From: Polytrichum commune
Taxonomy: Eukaryota; Streptophyta; Polytrichopsida; Polytrichales; Polytrichaceae
Direction: 5' to 3'
NCBI GenBank assembly: GCA_950295325.1
Contig: OX485806.1
Span: 41,790,001-41,850,000, forward strand
Length of the DNA: 60,000 nucleotides
Part shown: positions 33,701-46,640 of the stretch, one piece after another
Position numbering within the stretch: the first letter of the stretch is position 1
Layout: each line of letters begins with the position of its first letter
The notes under the pieces: model-generated
What the model was told of the DNA's origin: nothing
What the model saw: the letters and a program-made list of their open reading frames with translations, nothing else
Database searches by the model: none
Translations under genes and position numbers: made by a program

Positions 33701-35520
33701 GGAAAAAAGATGGATTTATTTTGCTCACCATCTGTAAAGAAGGATTCACGGACAACACCAAGTGTTTCAAAGTCACACTAAATAGCTAAAAGTGTGACTT
33801 TGCTCAGGAAAAACTTCCTCCCAGAGCTTCTTGGAATAGGACCCAATTTCACAGCATTACATTTTAGAGCATTGACTGACTCCTTGCAGTATGTTGCATT
33901 GCAAGGCAGTATACTCACTAATTCTCCCTGTTCACCAACTTCGAGAAATGAAGACAAACTTATTTTGCTAATCATCTGTACAGTGGGTTTCAAGGAGACA
34001 AACAAGAGTTTGCAAAGTTGCACTGAATAGATGCTTGAAGTGCAACTTTGCAAAGGGCAAAACCTCCTCCAAACATGTGCAATTTAAGTAATGACGGCAT
34101 TAAGGATTGCATGCAAGGTGTTCACTAGGTCTTCCTGATGGCCAACTTCAAAAAACATAAGACAAATTGTTCATCATCTGTAAAGGAGGTTTCAGAAAGA
34201 CAAGGGTTTCAAAGTCGCACTAATAGATGCTATTAATGCAAGTTTGCAAAAGGCAAAACTTCCTCCCAGGAAGTGCGTTAAGTACTGAGTGACGGCATTA
34301 TTAAGGACACTTACCTGTGTGACAAGTAGATCGGAGTTGTTGGGTTGTCGCTTATTTCTTGCGGTTATGGAACTCTTAGAAGCGACCGGACGATGATCTC
34401 TGCGACCAGCCTTTGATCCTGCCCACGTGGCCCAGGTGGTTCTTAACCTCGTCTCCCTCTTCAACTGCTGTGAAGAAGCAAATCCTCCTCCTGCTGCCGC
34501 CGTTACACTGCGTTGCTCATCAACAGGGGGGCAGGGATCCACGGAGATAGATCTCGCGGAGCATTCTGGTGAGACCACCGCCATTCTTGGTGACTCTGCA
34601 CCATCATCATTATGATGCGTACTGTAAAGAGTTTCTGCTTCTAGACCAAGATCAGATGCTGCTTCATGTAGTAGTAACTCCTCCTGGGTGGACCGATTAT
34701 TTCTCGAGGACAGCTGCAGCAAACCACCTCTTTCACACTCGTCCTGCAGCAGGAGCTCTTCGTCATCATCATCGACTTCTGCATCTGCTGCCAGAGGGGA
34801 GCTTGCCTCCTCGGCTGCTGACTGAGCTAACAAGAGGCCCCGTGAAATGATGGAGTAACCTGCAGAAGATTTGGGCAACAAGCACAGTCTTCTCGTTTTC
34901 TGACTACTCACCTTGTTGTTGTTGTTGTTGTTGTTGTTGTTCCTTGCTGCAGTAGCCAATGGCAGTGATGCCCTACTACGTCTATTATCGTTATCCACCC
35001 TCATTACATCCCCTCCAAAGTACAATTCCCATACCGCTCGCGGCTCCAATGTGTTGGCTCCTCCTCTCCCAACGATCTCCACGTGCTGTTCGTCGTCCTC
35101 CTCCTCCTCCTCGATCATCCTCCTCCGCCTTCTCCCTCCACGCCCGTCATACGAAGAAGCCGAAATTGTCGTATTCTCATCTCCATCACATCCTTTCCCT
35201 CCTCCCGAGGATTTCATCACCACTCCAGATGACGACCTCCACAACCAGCTGTCCTCGGCGTCGTCATTTTGCGACTCCGAGAGAGCAATCCCCTCGTCAA
35301 ACCCCTTAAGATACCGCAACCTGTCCAGCCACGTGTACGAAGACCGCGACGATTTCATCAACACCGCAGCACTCCCCCCGAGCGTCGCCGTCGTCATCAT
35401 CGTGGCTCTTCTGCCTCCAGAGCCCGCCACCCCGTTCGCTATGTCCTCCTCATTCCCGCTCTTCGTCACGCCCCCGCCGGACGCCTTGTACGCGTTCAAA
35501 GCCATCGCCACCGCTTCCAA
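30728..35520 (-). CDS. WRC-motif nuclear protein, four coding exons, predicted 805 aa
   Basis: Exons (minus strand): 35520-34315, 32904-32831, 32370-32333 and 31827-30728. All introns are GT-AG (GTAAGT...TAATAG, GTTTGG...TGAAG, GTACAC...TGCAG), phases fit (0, 2, 1) and the total of 2,418 nt is a whole number of codons. Residues 64-74 are WLDRLRYLKGF. Exon 1 is otherwise low-complexity, with an acidic run near 137-145 and nine Asn at 194-202 encoded by a GTT repeat. Residues about 467-536 resemble a short winged-helix segment of HARE-HTH type. Residues 659-683 form the WRC zinc signature C-x9-C-x10-C-x2-H, known from plant growth-regulating factors and other DNA-binding proteins. No QLQ domain is present, so it is not a standard GRF. 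A role in transcription or chromatin is inferred. The 38-bp exon 3 is the least certain. Confidence 0.8.
32905..34314 (-). other. Intron 1 of the WRC-motif gene
   Basis: 1,410 bp with a strong GTAAGT donor and TAATAG acceptor. An alternative acceptor 16 bp upstream would start exon 2 at 32920 in another frame, but that frame does not join exons 3 and 4. The donor-proximal half contains a threefold tandem repeat. Confidence 0.75.
33550..34270. repeat. Threefold degenerate tandem repeat in intron 1
   Basis: Three units of about 220-260 bp (near 33550-33810, 33811-34050 and 34051-34270). Shared blocks are 'aacttcctcccag', 'tttcacagca', 'ttcactaggtc', 'ggccaacttcaa', 'catctgtaaag' and 'tttcaaagtc(g/a)cacta'. 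Units differ by many substitutions and small gaps, so the duplication is old. The third unit ends just before exon 1's donor site. Confidence 0.75.
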
Positions 35521-35974
35521 ACCCTAGCGAACCAAAGCAGAAGAAGAAGTTCCAGCCCTTCCTGCTCCCCTCACGATGATGATGCTGCTGCAGCGACATG
35601 CACACTCCAAGCCATTCCAATAATACCCTTTTCGCCTACACTCTCAAGTTCTTCCCTACCTTAGTACCTTCTTTCCTCGCCCGCATCGCTACTGCATGTG
35701 TGAGCTTCTCGGGGCCCCAGCGACGTCGGGGGCGAGTTAGGTCACGCACCTCGCTTCGCAATCACATCACTACATTAGCTAAACCAGCACATCGCCTTCC
35801 CTTCCTCCTGGGCTTGGCTTTGCTTGCGATGGGATTGGGAGTTCATTTTCGGTATAGGGTTGGGTGATCCGCTAGGTGGGCTTATGTAACCATGAAGCCC
35901 TAGTTGTCTCCTCATCATTACAAACTTCCTTGCCATTGCCATTGCCTTAAAGTAGTATCATCATGCATATTGCC
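35521..35974 (-). promoter_or_regulatory. Probable 5' untranslated region and promoter of the WRC-motif gene
   Basis: Lies directly upstream of the ATG at 35520 on the minus strand. It is moderately GC-rich up to about 35870, then AT-rich. A CpG-rich patch at 35710-35760 is unlike the distal sequence. No TATA box could be fixed with confidence. Confidence 0.4.
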
Positions 35975-36690
35975 ATAGACTATGTTGTGCCAACTATTGC
36001 TCTTGGCCCTTCTTTTTCTTTTTCTTTTCTGGCATCAGATGGTGATTTTTACACATAAAAAGTATTGATAGACCTCACACATGTAATTTTACGATGATCC
36101 AAACAAAAACTAGATAATATATGACAATTGACTTAAAGACCAACATGGTTAACCAAGACCAATATTGCCAATGCCCTTGTTTTGCCAACTATGTTTTTGG
36201 CACTTGTTGATTTTTGCTTTTTTTTTGCATCAAATGGAATTTTTTATTGATCAAAGTATGACAACTCGTGTCAAGCATAAATCCTTAGTGACCTCAAGTT
36301 AGGCTCGGAAGAAGAGGCATAAGAAAATATGACCATGTTATGGCAACTATTATACTTGGGTTTTTTTCTTATTTCTTTCTTGGGGTTCAAATGGTGATTT
36401 TTCACGCATAAAAAGTATCGATAGGCCTCACACATGTAATTTCACAATGACTTGATCCAAACAAAAACTATAAATATGTGAGCCATGACTTAAAGACCAA
36501 TGTGGATAACCAAGACCAATATTGTCAATGCCCTTGTTTTGCCAACTATGTTGTTAGCGCTTGTTTTTTGGGGGTTTTTTGCATCAAATGACAATTTTCA
36601 TTGATAAAAATGTGATAACTCATGCCTTGCATTATTCCTTGGTGACCTCAAGTTGGGCTCGGAAAAATAGGCATAATAAAATATTAAAAC
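35975..36690. repeat. Direct tandem duplication, two units of about 350-380 bp
   Basis: Unit 1 (about 35975-36345) and unit 2 (about 36346-36690) share 'ggtgatttttcacgcataaaaagtat', 'cctcacacatgtaat', 'gatccaaacaaaaact', 'aaccaagaccaatatt', 'tgcccttgttttgccaactatgtt' and 'tgacctcaagtt(a/g)ggctcgga' in the same order. It has no coding capacity. Confidence 0.85.
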
Positions 36691-39655
36691 ATAGACTGGG
36701 TGGTATGTAGAGCCAAGGTGACCCAAAGACCACAATTGGTAATGAACACCATAACCATGAACAAAAGGTAATATGCCACAATGGCAAGAGCTGACAACTC
36801 CCTCATGACATGGTCACAAGGCAATGTGAGCACCTATTCCTTTACCACTTAAGAACCCCGTTCATTCTACCTCTCCATGCCTATATTAAATTTTTCCTTT
36901 GGAAGTGGTTCTTATGTATTAAGGTCAACATGTAACAATACCATTGTTATGCATTTTGAATAGGTGATTGTCTACCAACCTTTATCTCAACCCTCACAGC
37001 GTGTTATGCTTAAGGAAACACGCATGTATTAGAATCAAACGTAAAGGTTACATGGGTTTATGAATAAATCAAGCTCAAAACTTCTGTAGGGGCTCAAACA
37101 AAAAGTTTGAGGAAGAATTGGCCGAAAATTTTGGTTTGGTTTATTTCCAATGGTTACAAAATTAACAATTTGTTATAAGGCAAAAATAATACCAAGAAAA
37201 TGATTTCCCATATTAATTTAATCTAAAATAATTAATGTGGCCCACACTAATTTTCTACCATACATTTCACATGCATTGAACACACTCAAGGTCGGTTTTA
37301 ATTGAAGCGTTCTAATGCAGTTATAGATTGGAATAAAAATTATAGTGTGTATGAAAACCACAATAATCATACCAAAGTAAAAAATTAAACATGACATGAT
37401 GATGCGTGCCGAATACGATGTTGAATCAAATATTGATTTTTCTTATGATAGTAGTTTAGAAATCAACAATAATGTCAATGATTCTTATTAACTAAATAAG
37501 AAAAACCTACAAATGAAGATGATGTTTGGATCTCATGTTGTATGGATGGGAACCAAATGATAAGTTTGTTGAATGACTTTGGCTCAATCCAAAATTCAAT
37601 AGTAGGAATTATTTGATGTTTGTAGCACCGATAGATTTTTGTGAAAAACACATTTTTTAATGATAAATATCCGGACCTTGTTACATTGGTGGATGATATA
37701 ACTTTGAGAGAAATATATAATATGAAAATGAACATGATAATGATTGATAACCTCATATTGCTTATGGACAATGAAGATGTGTGTCTCCTTTTTTATTGAT
37801 AAAAATCCTTACCAGAACGAAGGTAGTGACCAAAGATCTTGAAATAATGGTGAAAGATTGGATCCGATTCCGAATAAGATGCCTCATGTGGCAGAAGGCT
37901 ATTGAAAATTAACGAACATTGTAAACGAAGGTAACTATCTAAAATACATCAAGATGGGAAAACAATTAGTGACGAAAAAATGAAACACGTGAAATAATTG
38001 ATAAGAGGATTTTGTGATTTTTTAATTGATTACCTAAAGATCTCAAAATTCAAATTCAAGTTACAAATCATTATATTTTTTTATTCCCAAAAGAAACTTG
38101 TAAGACAAAAACAAAGGCCAATGAATTCACAGTTTGAAATATTGGTGAGAAAAAAATTCATAAATATTGGTTTTATTCAACTTGTCAAACTTATCACATA
38201 TGTTTTACTGATGATGATTGCTCATAAAAATAAAAGAAAATTAATATTAATGTTAATGTTAATTAAATATTTTAAATAATGTTATATGAAATTTTTATTT
38301 TCTAGTTTTTTTATGAATAATATTTTAGGAAATATAGTCATTCATGCCATGTAATCATTTGCGGATGGATCATCTGGGAGATATCAAATCCATATTGTAC
38401 AAAAACAAATTGGTATTAAATTTCGTTCACAACAATTTGGAGAACAATTATTTATATATGTAATATTATAGTTGCAATTGAAAAGGCAATGACATATATT
38501 ATTGCCGATCTTTTGCATACATCAAAAGTGTTTTTCATTGATCACAAATCTTTGATTAATAATTGATCGGTGGAGGTATTGTTGATGAATTTTTATATAC
38601 AAGCCTCTTTGCGGAATATACGGTGCCAACATTTTGAAGTTTTTTACCATATAATGAGTGTGGAAGAATTTATCTAAGATAAAAAATCAGAAGGTCTGGA
38701 TTCAAAAACAACATTTCACTTTCATTTTGGATAAGCTTTATCGGCGATGAATAAATTGAATGCAATGTGAGGTGCTTAAGATAGTGGAGGCGGCATATAA
38801 TAATTCTTGTAAAAGATATTATGGGGGAATGTTGGTCGTATACAAGGCGCTTTGAGTGGAATATTATTGGCCAACAATGTTTCAAGATTCTTAAAAGCAT
38901 GCTCAAAATTTTGACTCATGCCAACGGTATTCCCACAAGGGTATAGGTCTTGATATGCCTCTTTGATTTCTTTTATCTTTTGTTTCATTTGATAAATGAG
39001 ATATTAACAATGTGGATCAAGCATATTTTGTATCATCAAGACAAACGATCTATATTGTAGTCGTGACAGAGTATTTGACAAAGGTGATCAATAAGTACAA
39101 TGACAAGATGATCACCATAATTATTTACAAAAACATTATCATTTGGTTTGGTTCTTAAAAAATGTTGGTTAATAACTGCAAATTGCATTTTAAAAATAAA
39201 ATGGTTGCGTATTAACTATGCATTTTAAGATCAATTATTGATTTTTAGCTCCTTACCATCTTCAAATGAACAAGAAAATGAAATGATTAAATTAAATTTA
39301 TGTAAAATTTTATACAAGACCATAGATGATTTAAAAATAAATTCGCATTTGAAAGATCTAACCTTTTATTGGGCCTATTGTACGATTTATAAGGCCCCAT
39401 TTTCATTGATTTGCATAATTGAAACAATCTTACTTATTTAATTTGAAGTTCAAATTTTACGAATTACGATGGAAGAGATCTGAATATTTAAAAATCCATT
39501 AAACGTTGGTTAGAGATCTAATAGAGATTGAACAAGGTCCAAATGTTGAATACGTACTGTATTAATACTCACCAATGACGTAAGAATATTATTTTTGATA
39601 AAAATATTACACAAAGATTTTTTGGGGAAGGTTTGATGTTCTTTGGTTAGATCCT
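36691..39655. other. AT-rich sequence, no gene recognised
   Basis: Strongly AT-rich, with many stops in all frames. Short open frames (for example 38776-38988, minus) have no recognised motif. It could be decayed transposon sequence. Confidence 0.5.
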
Positions 39656-41991
39656 TATTAACCCTTAGAGTAGACCTCCACTCCGCCAAATCACTTTTGG
39701 TTAGAATTTTAGCATAGAAACTTAAAATTGATAGGGAATTATGAAAAAAATTAGTTTATGTAGTGTTTAGCCCCCAAAAAATGAAGGTGAATCACCGAGG
39801 ACTTTAGGTCTTCACATGTGAGAGGAAAAAAACTAATTAAAGTTGGATTTGTCAAAAGAAAAACTAACTAGTGGTAGAAACAAACTAAGTTAGAAAACAT
39901 TGCTAGTTAGAAATAAACTAGCTTAGTAGGAGTAATTGTTAGCTAGTGGTTTGATCACTTGACCGCTAAGAAGGATATCAAATTCCATTGTTTTCAAAGC
40001 CTTTGGTATATTTTGTGATAGTAGTTATAATTATTAGAAAAAATTTCGTATGTGGTGAAGTCGGATTAATCACCGACACGACCATTCTAAATGTTGTTAG
40101 TGGAAATGTGGGGTTAATGATCCATGAATCAACTATTGTGTTGTTGGCCTGATGGATTGTGTCGCGCACCTCTCCATGAGGAGTGTCCGAAACACCATGG
40201 GCACAAGGGGGACCCCAGAGTGACACCTGGGACTTGTGACGCCGTTGGTGAGAGGGTCCAAATGATCCTAGTGTGGGTGAGGGCCCCGTGCATTGGGAAC
40301 GCCTCCCACCCACGGAGACTAGGAGGCACGAGGGTAGGGCCATGAGCTATGCGTAGCTTATGGCGTGTAGATTCCATAATTCTCAAGAACACCTCAATTG
40401 GAGGTGTGAGCTAGAAGTTATGGCAATCTGAGTGGGGCGATGTCCCGGGACAGCGCCCTGGTACAGCAGTGCCTGGGAGTGATTCTGGGGACTGCCAAGG
40501 TTTAAACAAGCATTACTTCCTCAATACTTGGTCGAATGAGGCAAGTGAGGAGTCCATCGGCATCTACGTGAAGCGTAGATAACGATGGAGTGGTTGCTTG
40601 TTGGCATTAGACATCAAAAAAAGAAGTTATGATCGTCTGAAGCTGTTGGGGGCTTCTAGGCCCAGCGGCTAAGGGAAAATGTCTACTTGGCCCCAACTCT
40701 TAGTAGAGAGACAAGAGGTTTCTTGACGGTGGGGTAGGGGCCCCGCGTAGAGTCCTAGAGGCTTATATGGGTGAGGTGGTGTGGCCTCACCCCCCGAGGC
40801 CGAACGGCATGGCCTCCATGGGCATTGGCCCAATGTGAGGCCATAGTTGCCTAGTACGCTTCGGGTTGTTGTAGTGTTGCTCCAGCAACGTGATGATCAA
40901 CATAGGATTGGACTTCCATGAATGGAAGTCCACATCCAACAAATGAGTTACCGATTAAGGGGTGAGTCCCGAAAGCAAAGTAGGAGGGTTGGTTCCCCTC
41001 CTATGAACTATAAGGTCCGGGGTAGGAGGAGCTAATCATTAGCATGGCAAAATGCGAAGGGTTAGCGCTTGTATCCTTTGCTAGAAACAAAAATTGGCAA
41101 GATTATTAAGGGGGGCTAGCAAGGGTTGCGACAAATTGGGACATATTGCCCGAATTCATAAAAATTATACAACACGTTGAATCTACAGATCATTCATCAT
41201 CTTATTCCCATTAAGTTGCATTTTGTGGTCTATTCAATGTAAACACACTTAACGATCAAAGAACATAAAAAATATAGTGAACCCTTCTTGGCAAGAAATC
41301 TAATCGCAAACTTAACTCGGTTGGGTGACACCAACCTTCGGACTATTAAAGTATAAAGGATTTGAGATGTCACTCAACCTTTAAGAACCTGCACGAGGCC
41401 CTGTAAATTCCGAGCTAAAGGGTGCATCAACCATGTAAGGGGTGATGTTTAAATCATGAATGTAGTAAGATAAGATGTAGAAACAAATTAACTAAATAAG
41501 AAAGAAGTTGTGTAAAGGGTGGAATTTAAGCCAAACCCCCTCCCCCCTGGTTAGGAAATTTAAACATAATGAAATGAAGAAATAGTAAAAGATTGAATGG
41601 TCAATCAAATCGTCGTTATTCCGTCCATTGAGCTAGGGCTGGTATGAGCCACACCCGGTTGGTGTGTACTAGAACCATTTTTATTCCTAAGTTATAGTTG
41701 CTTTGGTTCTAAGGTTGGTACGGATGCGCTTAGATTAGGATCTAGGCCTAGGTTAGAACTAGGTATGAAATGGATTAGTGGAGTTTAGAGTGACAATAAT
41801 AAAAACTAAGGCCCAACCTTCGGAGGTAGTACAACCGCAATTTCAATCCCATTCCAAAAATCTAAGCATTCACCTTATACACCTGCCATATGGGTTTGGC
41901 TTGAATACCTATTAGTGCACGCCACCCTCACTGAAAGATTTGTGTGGCACTTCTAGGCTTCCTTGGAGGGGGGTGGCCCAAAAGCGCCACA
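39656..41991 (+). mobile_element. LTR-A copy A4 with large internal deletion, holding an LTR-C
   Basis: Starts TATTAACCC (family TGTGAACCC) and ends GCGCCACA. A jump near 39950 joins sequence matching A1 at about 2500 to sequence matching about 4190, so about 1.7 kb is missing. Flanks ATCCT and GTCTT agree at three of five bases, with transitions only, so the duplication is possible but degraded. LTR-C copy C1 is inserted at 40160-41133. Confidence 0.78.
40160..41133 (+). mobile_element. LTR-C copy C1, full-length solo LTR
   Basis: 974 bp, TGTCGCGCACC...GGTTGCGACA. Flanks are GATTG (40155-40159) and AATTG (41134-41138), four of five bases alike, and the empty site matches LTR-A at 'atagattggg'. 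Confidence 0.85.
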
Positions 41992-44898
41992 GTCTTTAAG
42001 TGGTAAAATAAATGTTTTTTTATGATTTGTTGTTGTTACAAACAATGGCTAGAAATATTTTTCCACTTGTACGAGTGGTGACAAATGAAAAAGATATAAA
42101 ATTTAGATCATACACTATCTACATATGGTTTCCTAAGAATCAATGACTAGGTCTTACATCAAGTTAATGATTTATTTTAATTGATTTGTGTGTAGTCGAA
42201 GTTTTAAGTGCAAAGTTAGTATCACATTGTTCTTAGTGAAAGATTTATAGTTGGTCATCCAAAACTAAAGTGGGGAGAAGGTGAAAGAATTTTCTCACAT
42301 AGTGAAGCTATTAAAATAATCACAATACATTCATTTGGGGGAAGACGGACGAGTTTAATAATTTATTATCTTGGATATGCATTTTTATTCCGTTGGAAAA
42401 AATGAGGTTTTTCAATATTATTATCTATATATTCAAGCCACTTAGATTGGAGCATATTTAAATTCTAAAATAAATTGATAATTTTATACATGTTGATCGT
42501 GTTTTAATGGATGGATAGAGTAGGTGTTTGCATTGATTATGATTCTTGCAAATCCACCCTATATGGTATGCCATTATATGTAGGTGGTTGATTTGATTTT
42601 TTTAATCAAATAATCTTTAAATTATCATTATTTGGATTATTAAGAGAGAGGTATGCTAAATTAATAAAATAATTCAATAAAGAGGCTCATCTCCACCACT
42701 TTCATGCAAACGTTAAATTTTTTTTAACTTCGATTCTAAGGATATTTTACAATCATTTTTCTTGCTTACCTCATCTTAATTTGGCTTCTAAAGGGTTTGA
42801 ACCTCCGAAGGCTTGTTTTTTTCATGTTTTTCTTTTTCCAAATCCTCGTTATGTATTTGCTCTACATACACTTGAGCGTAAGACATATTTATCAATTTCT
42901 ATAACATAGTATGATATTATTGAGTAGTTTATGACTTTAGATTAGTTGGTGTGAGGAAAAAAATGATATTTTGGTGTTACATGTAATGATACATAAAATT
43001 ATGTTTTATTAGGTTGACCATTTTTTTAGTTTATTTGACTTCTAGTCCATATTTTTGAGTTTCTAGTTGGTAATTAGTTTCTAGAAAACACTTGAATATT
43101 AAAATATATTAAATGGGTAGAAAAATGATATACAATCTTAGACTAGTGTTGAGTAGTTTGAAGCCTTTGGTATGTTAAATACAATTGATTCTAAAGGCTC
43201 ACCACGACCTCTCAAATTGTCAATTTTCTACAAATTTTATATATTTGAACAATTTTCTAAGTTTTCTTTAGAACCCAAGTTGTTTCAAAACAATCTGATT
43301 TTTTTTACAAGCTATAGAGGTTTATGTGAAATTACTTAGAAAGATATCTATCTAGAAATAAATAATTTTCAAGGCTTGCTACATTTTTTCATAGTTTTAA
43401 TTTCCTTTAAATATTATATGCCCAAATAGGTCTTGAAGTTGTCTTTCTACTCTAAGTATTTTCAATTCAATTTAAACTTACCGTACTAAATTATAAACAT
43501 TTCAATGAGCCACCTCTAAGACCTCATTTCTCTATAGAATGCTTTTAGACTTATAAATGATTTAATAGCTTTTAGTCCAAATTTGGTTGCATTATAATAC
43601 TTGTAATACATTAAACGGATCTAACTTGCTCATTCACGACAATTAAATTTGGATTGGACTTCTAGGTGTTTAGTAAGACTATCTAGATTCATTTCAATCA
43701 CAAAGACTTTTGAACCTTAATTTTAATGTATTTGTGATTCAATAATAGATACAAAAACACAACTTTGGATTCAAAATGCAAAAGATGCCTATTTAACTTC
43801 ACATTTTAGTGTGTCTTCCAACTTTTTCAGTTTATAACTACAATTTTTATTATTTTGGGGCGTGTAAATTAACATTGAAAAGATATTCTCAATATTTCTC
43901 AATAGTATATTACACACCTCCAAATTCCTTAAATTTTAGTTATTCATTCTGGAAAAAATTTGTATAAAGAATCGCAACCAATTTTGGCTACAATTTCTTT
44001 TGGCATTGTTTTCTATTAATGTAACTAGAAGAGTTTCAATGTTGACCTTGGAATAAAATAAACTAATGGCTATCTTACTAACTATTTGCAAATCCTTTTT
44101 ATTTTTATTTCATTAGACAAATAGGACAGGGGTGAATACTTTGCATGAAAAACATTTGCGTGGCAAACGAGTCTCTTTCCTCATGGCTATAAGTTGGGGT
44201 GGACAATGCGACACTGAGGACATTTATTTCTCTTACTTTCTCTCTCTTTCCTCCTCTTTTGGTCTTTGTTGTCTCTAGCTTGAGGGTTTTATTTTGTAAA
44301 TATATTCCAATGTTTGTGAGTTTGTGACACAAGGTCCCAACATCCATTGCAATCCATTTTCTCATTCCAATAGCTGCCAAAGTGGATAAGCCTATCTTTG
44401 GGGAGTGGCACACTATTGAAGGCATTGTAATGGATGCCACAACCACTTATCTTCCAAAATATGTTTACAAACCTCCTAAATATGCAAAATTCATATAGTT
44501 CCAAGGTGTTTGTTGCCACCAAATTGCATGAAATAGCGTGGGTCTATTGTCAATCTCTTGGGCTCCACCAACTATTATTGTTCTTGTGCGGTAACCTTCG
44601 TCTGTTAGGATGCAATGAACATGCTTGTAGCACAAGATTGTCATCAACCTTTAGGCCATGTGCCTCCAACCAATTCCTCACGCCCATGATAATGCAATAA
44701 CTGTAGTTGTAGTGGCAGCTTACTAAATGACAATGTAGTCGCCCTTGATCGCCTTTATATTCTTATTGTTCAATCTTTCACAACAAATTAAAACGCTACA
44801 AAATAGAGGTGTGGTGTCTAGTTTTTACCAAATCAAGATTTGTTAACGCAATGGATGTGTACCTAGGGTAGAGTAGTTTGGTATGCATAAAAAACAAT
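41992..44898. other. AT-rich sequence, no gene recognised
   Basis: There is no convincing coding frame and none of the window's repeat families. The last 400 bases may contain upstream parts of the piggyBac-like relic that begins at 44899, but nothing could be aligned. Confidence 0.45.
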
Positions 44899-45688
44899 AT
44901 GAGGTTGGTGAGTGGATTGTTCAATAAAGGGCATATCATGTCAATGGACAGTTATTCATTTTAATTCAATTTCTCCATAATTTGTTGCTCATGGGCATAA
45001 AGATGGCATGCACCATTTAAATGTTTAGGCTAGAGTTCTAGAAATTGTTGATACATATAAAAGAAAACAAAATGAAAGGGCCATTAATGATAAAAATGCA
45101 TCCTAAATGGTATACTATTGCCATATCATAGCAATATGTAAAATTGAATTGCATGGTTTCTATAGTTGTGGATGCATCGCGTCTTGATGTGTGGATTCAA
45201 CGCAACACAAATAAAAATCAATTCTATGTGCCAAGTTTGCCCACATGCTTGCAAATGAAACATTACATGTGGGATGTTGATTTAATTGGTCAATTGCACA
45301 TCTCAAATTCAATCCAAAAGTTATCTAGATTTGGTAGATGAAAATATTTGGGTTCAATCATCAACTGATCCTTCATGAATGCATACGTGTTTATAAAAAC
45401 GTGGTGACATGATGGGGTGCCGATGGTGACACACCTAAAGTATCACCTCATAGTGGCAGAGCATCTAATTGATTCAAATCACATGTTCCCATAATAATGG
45501 GAATTTGGAATCCATGTTGGCACGGTGCACATGGCACCAATCACTTCATATTGTGGAAACATTGTTTTATTTGCAAACGTAAGCACCAACATTACTGCAT
45601 GGTTTGCCGGAATACATGGATGTGCAATGGGAAATGCTATGCAGTAATGCATTGTTTTTCACAACGAGTAACAAAAATTAAGAGGTGA
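44899..45688 (+). pseudogene. Decayed piggyBac-type transposase (DDE_Tnp_1_7 family)
   Basis: Plus-strand relic in several frames. The order of blocks is that of piggyBac transposases: KGHIMSMDSY (Asp codon at 44947), equal to the G-x-x-x-x-x-D-N-F-F-T-S motif; SLLHNLLLMGIK-like text; an NK-x-x-x-x-P block with KENKMKGP; WIQRNTNKNQFYVPS; MWDVDLIGQLHISNS (about 45264-45310), equal to M-G-G-V-D-x-x-D-Q-L; MNAYVFIKTW; AEHLID; and a C-terminal cysteine-rich ribbon (C-x2-C ... C-x2-C ... C-x3-C-x4-H) at 45570-45655. The second Asp of the VDxxDQ motif is Gly. It has at least six stops or frameshifts. No terminal TTAA pair was located. Assignment is by motif order, not by search. Confidence 0.7.
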
Positions 45689-46320
45689 ATGGCTAAATTG
45701 GTGGCACAATTGTAATGAGGGAATGCAACATGTGAGATTGGAAATTATATTTATTCTTTGCACATGTGCCATACAATTACCCTTGAAAAACCTAGTGTAT
45801 GTGGGAGGAAACATTCCTTCATTCTTAAAGTTTTAGAATTATCCTATAGGGACATCAAAATTTATAACGTTATCAAACTACATCATTCCAATATTATACC
45901 ATTTCCAACCTTCTATTTTTGTTTAGTTTACTTTGGAAATGATAACCATTATTTAATTACAAAGTCAAAATCAAAGAATCTTTAGGAATTTCCACATGTT
46001 TTACAATATGATTGGGCACCTATCCTCTCTGAATTTCCACTCACCTCCCCATTTGTGCTACAATGCCAAGGGATAATGCATTCCAAAAACAAAGAATTAG
46101 CTTGCAAGGATTAACAATCACCATCGAGCGTCAACAATTAGCTATCAAGGGCTAGCAAATAGCCACCAAAAACAATGAATTGACTTGCAAAGGTGAACAA
46201 TCAACCATAGAAGATGATCAATTAGCTTACAGGGCATGAAACAACCATCATAGACAAACATTTAGTCTGCAAAGACGAGGTGTTTGTGAACGAGGGCATC
46301 ATTGCAAATAGGTATGCATC
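45689..46320. other. Unassigned AT-rich sequence after the piggyBac-like relic
   Basis: Contains degenerate repeats of 'aacaatcacca...gaattagcttgcaa' type between 46090 and 46260 and no recognised gene. Confidence 0.45.
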
Positions 46321-46640
46321 TTGACCTTTACAGTTGTAACTTTGCTTTAGATTTACAAGCCCAAAGGGTTGCTGCATGTTAGTCATCAACATGATTAATA
46401 TGGTCTAGGGTTGTACACCAAAAGGCTACCGCATTCTAGTCAACAATTTTACATTTGTAGCCTTGTTTAGCATTACCGTCCTAAAGGGTTGCCCGATTTA
46501 ACACAACCATTTCCATTTGTGACAATATTATTCAAAACTACTTTGAGGGATACCCAATTTGATCTAGCAACTTCCATTCATAATTTTTTTTCATAACTAC
46601 CCCAAAAAATTGCCCGATTTAAGTTTGCAATTTTTGGGAT
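46320..46640. repeat. Degenerate tandem repeat, unit about 60-65 bp
   Basis: Variants of 'aaagggttgcccgattt' preceded by 'catttgtaac...' recur near 46370, 46430, 46490, 46550 and 46610, with strong divergence between units. Confidence 0.55.

Noticed and set aside
34913-35527. Long plus-strand open frames opposite exon 1 of the WRC-motif gene
   Set aside because: They are Leu/Pro/Ser-rich mirror frames of the low-complexity exon, without splice structure or domains.
44105-44700. Open frames on both strands upstream of the piggyBac-like relic
   Set aside because: No motif of the transposase N-terminus could be aligned and the two strands overlap, so they were not called.
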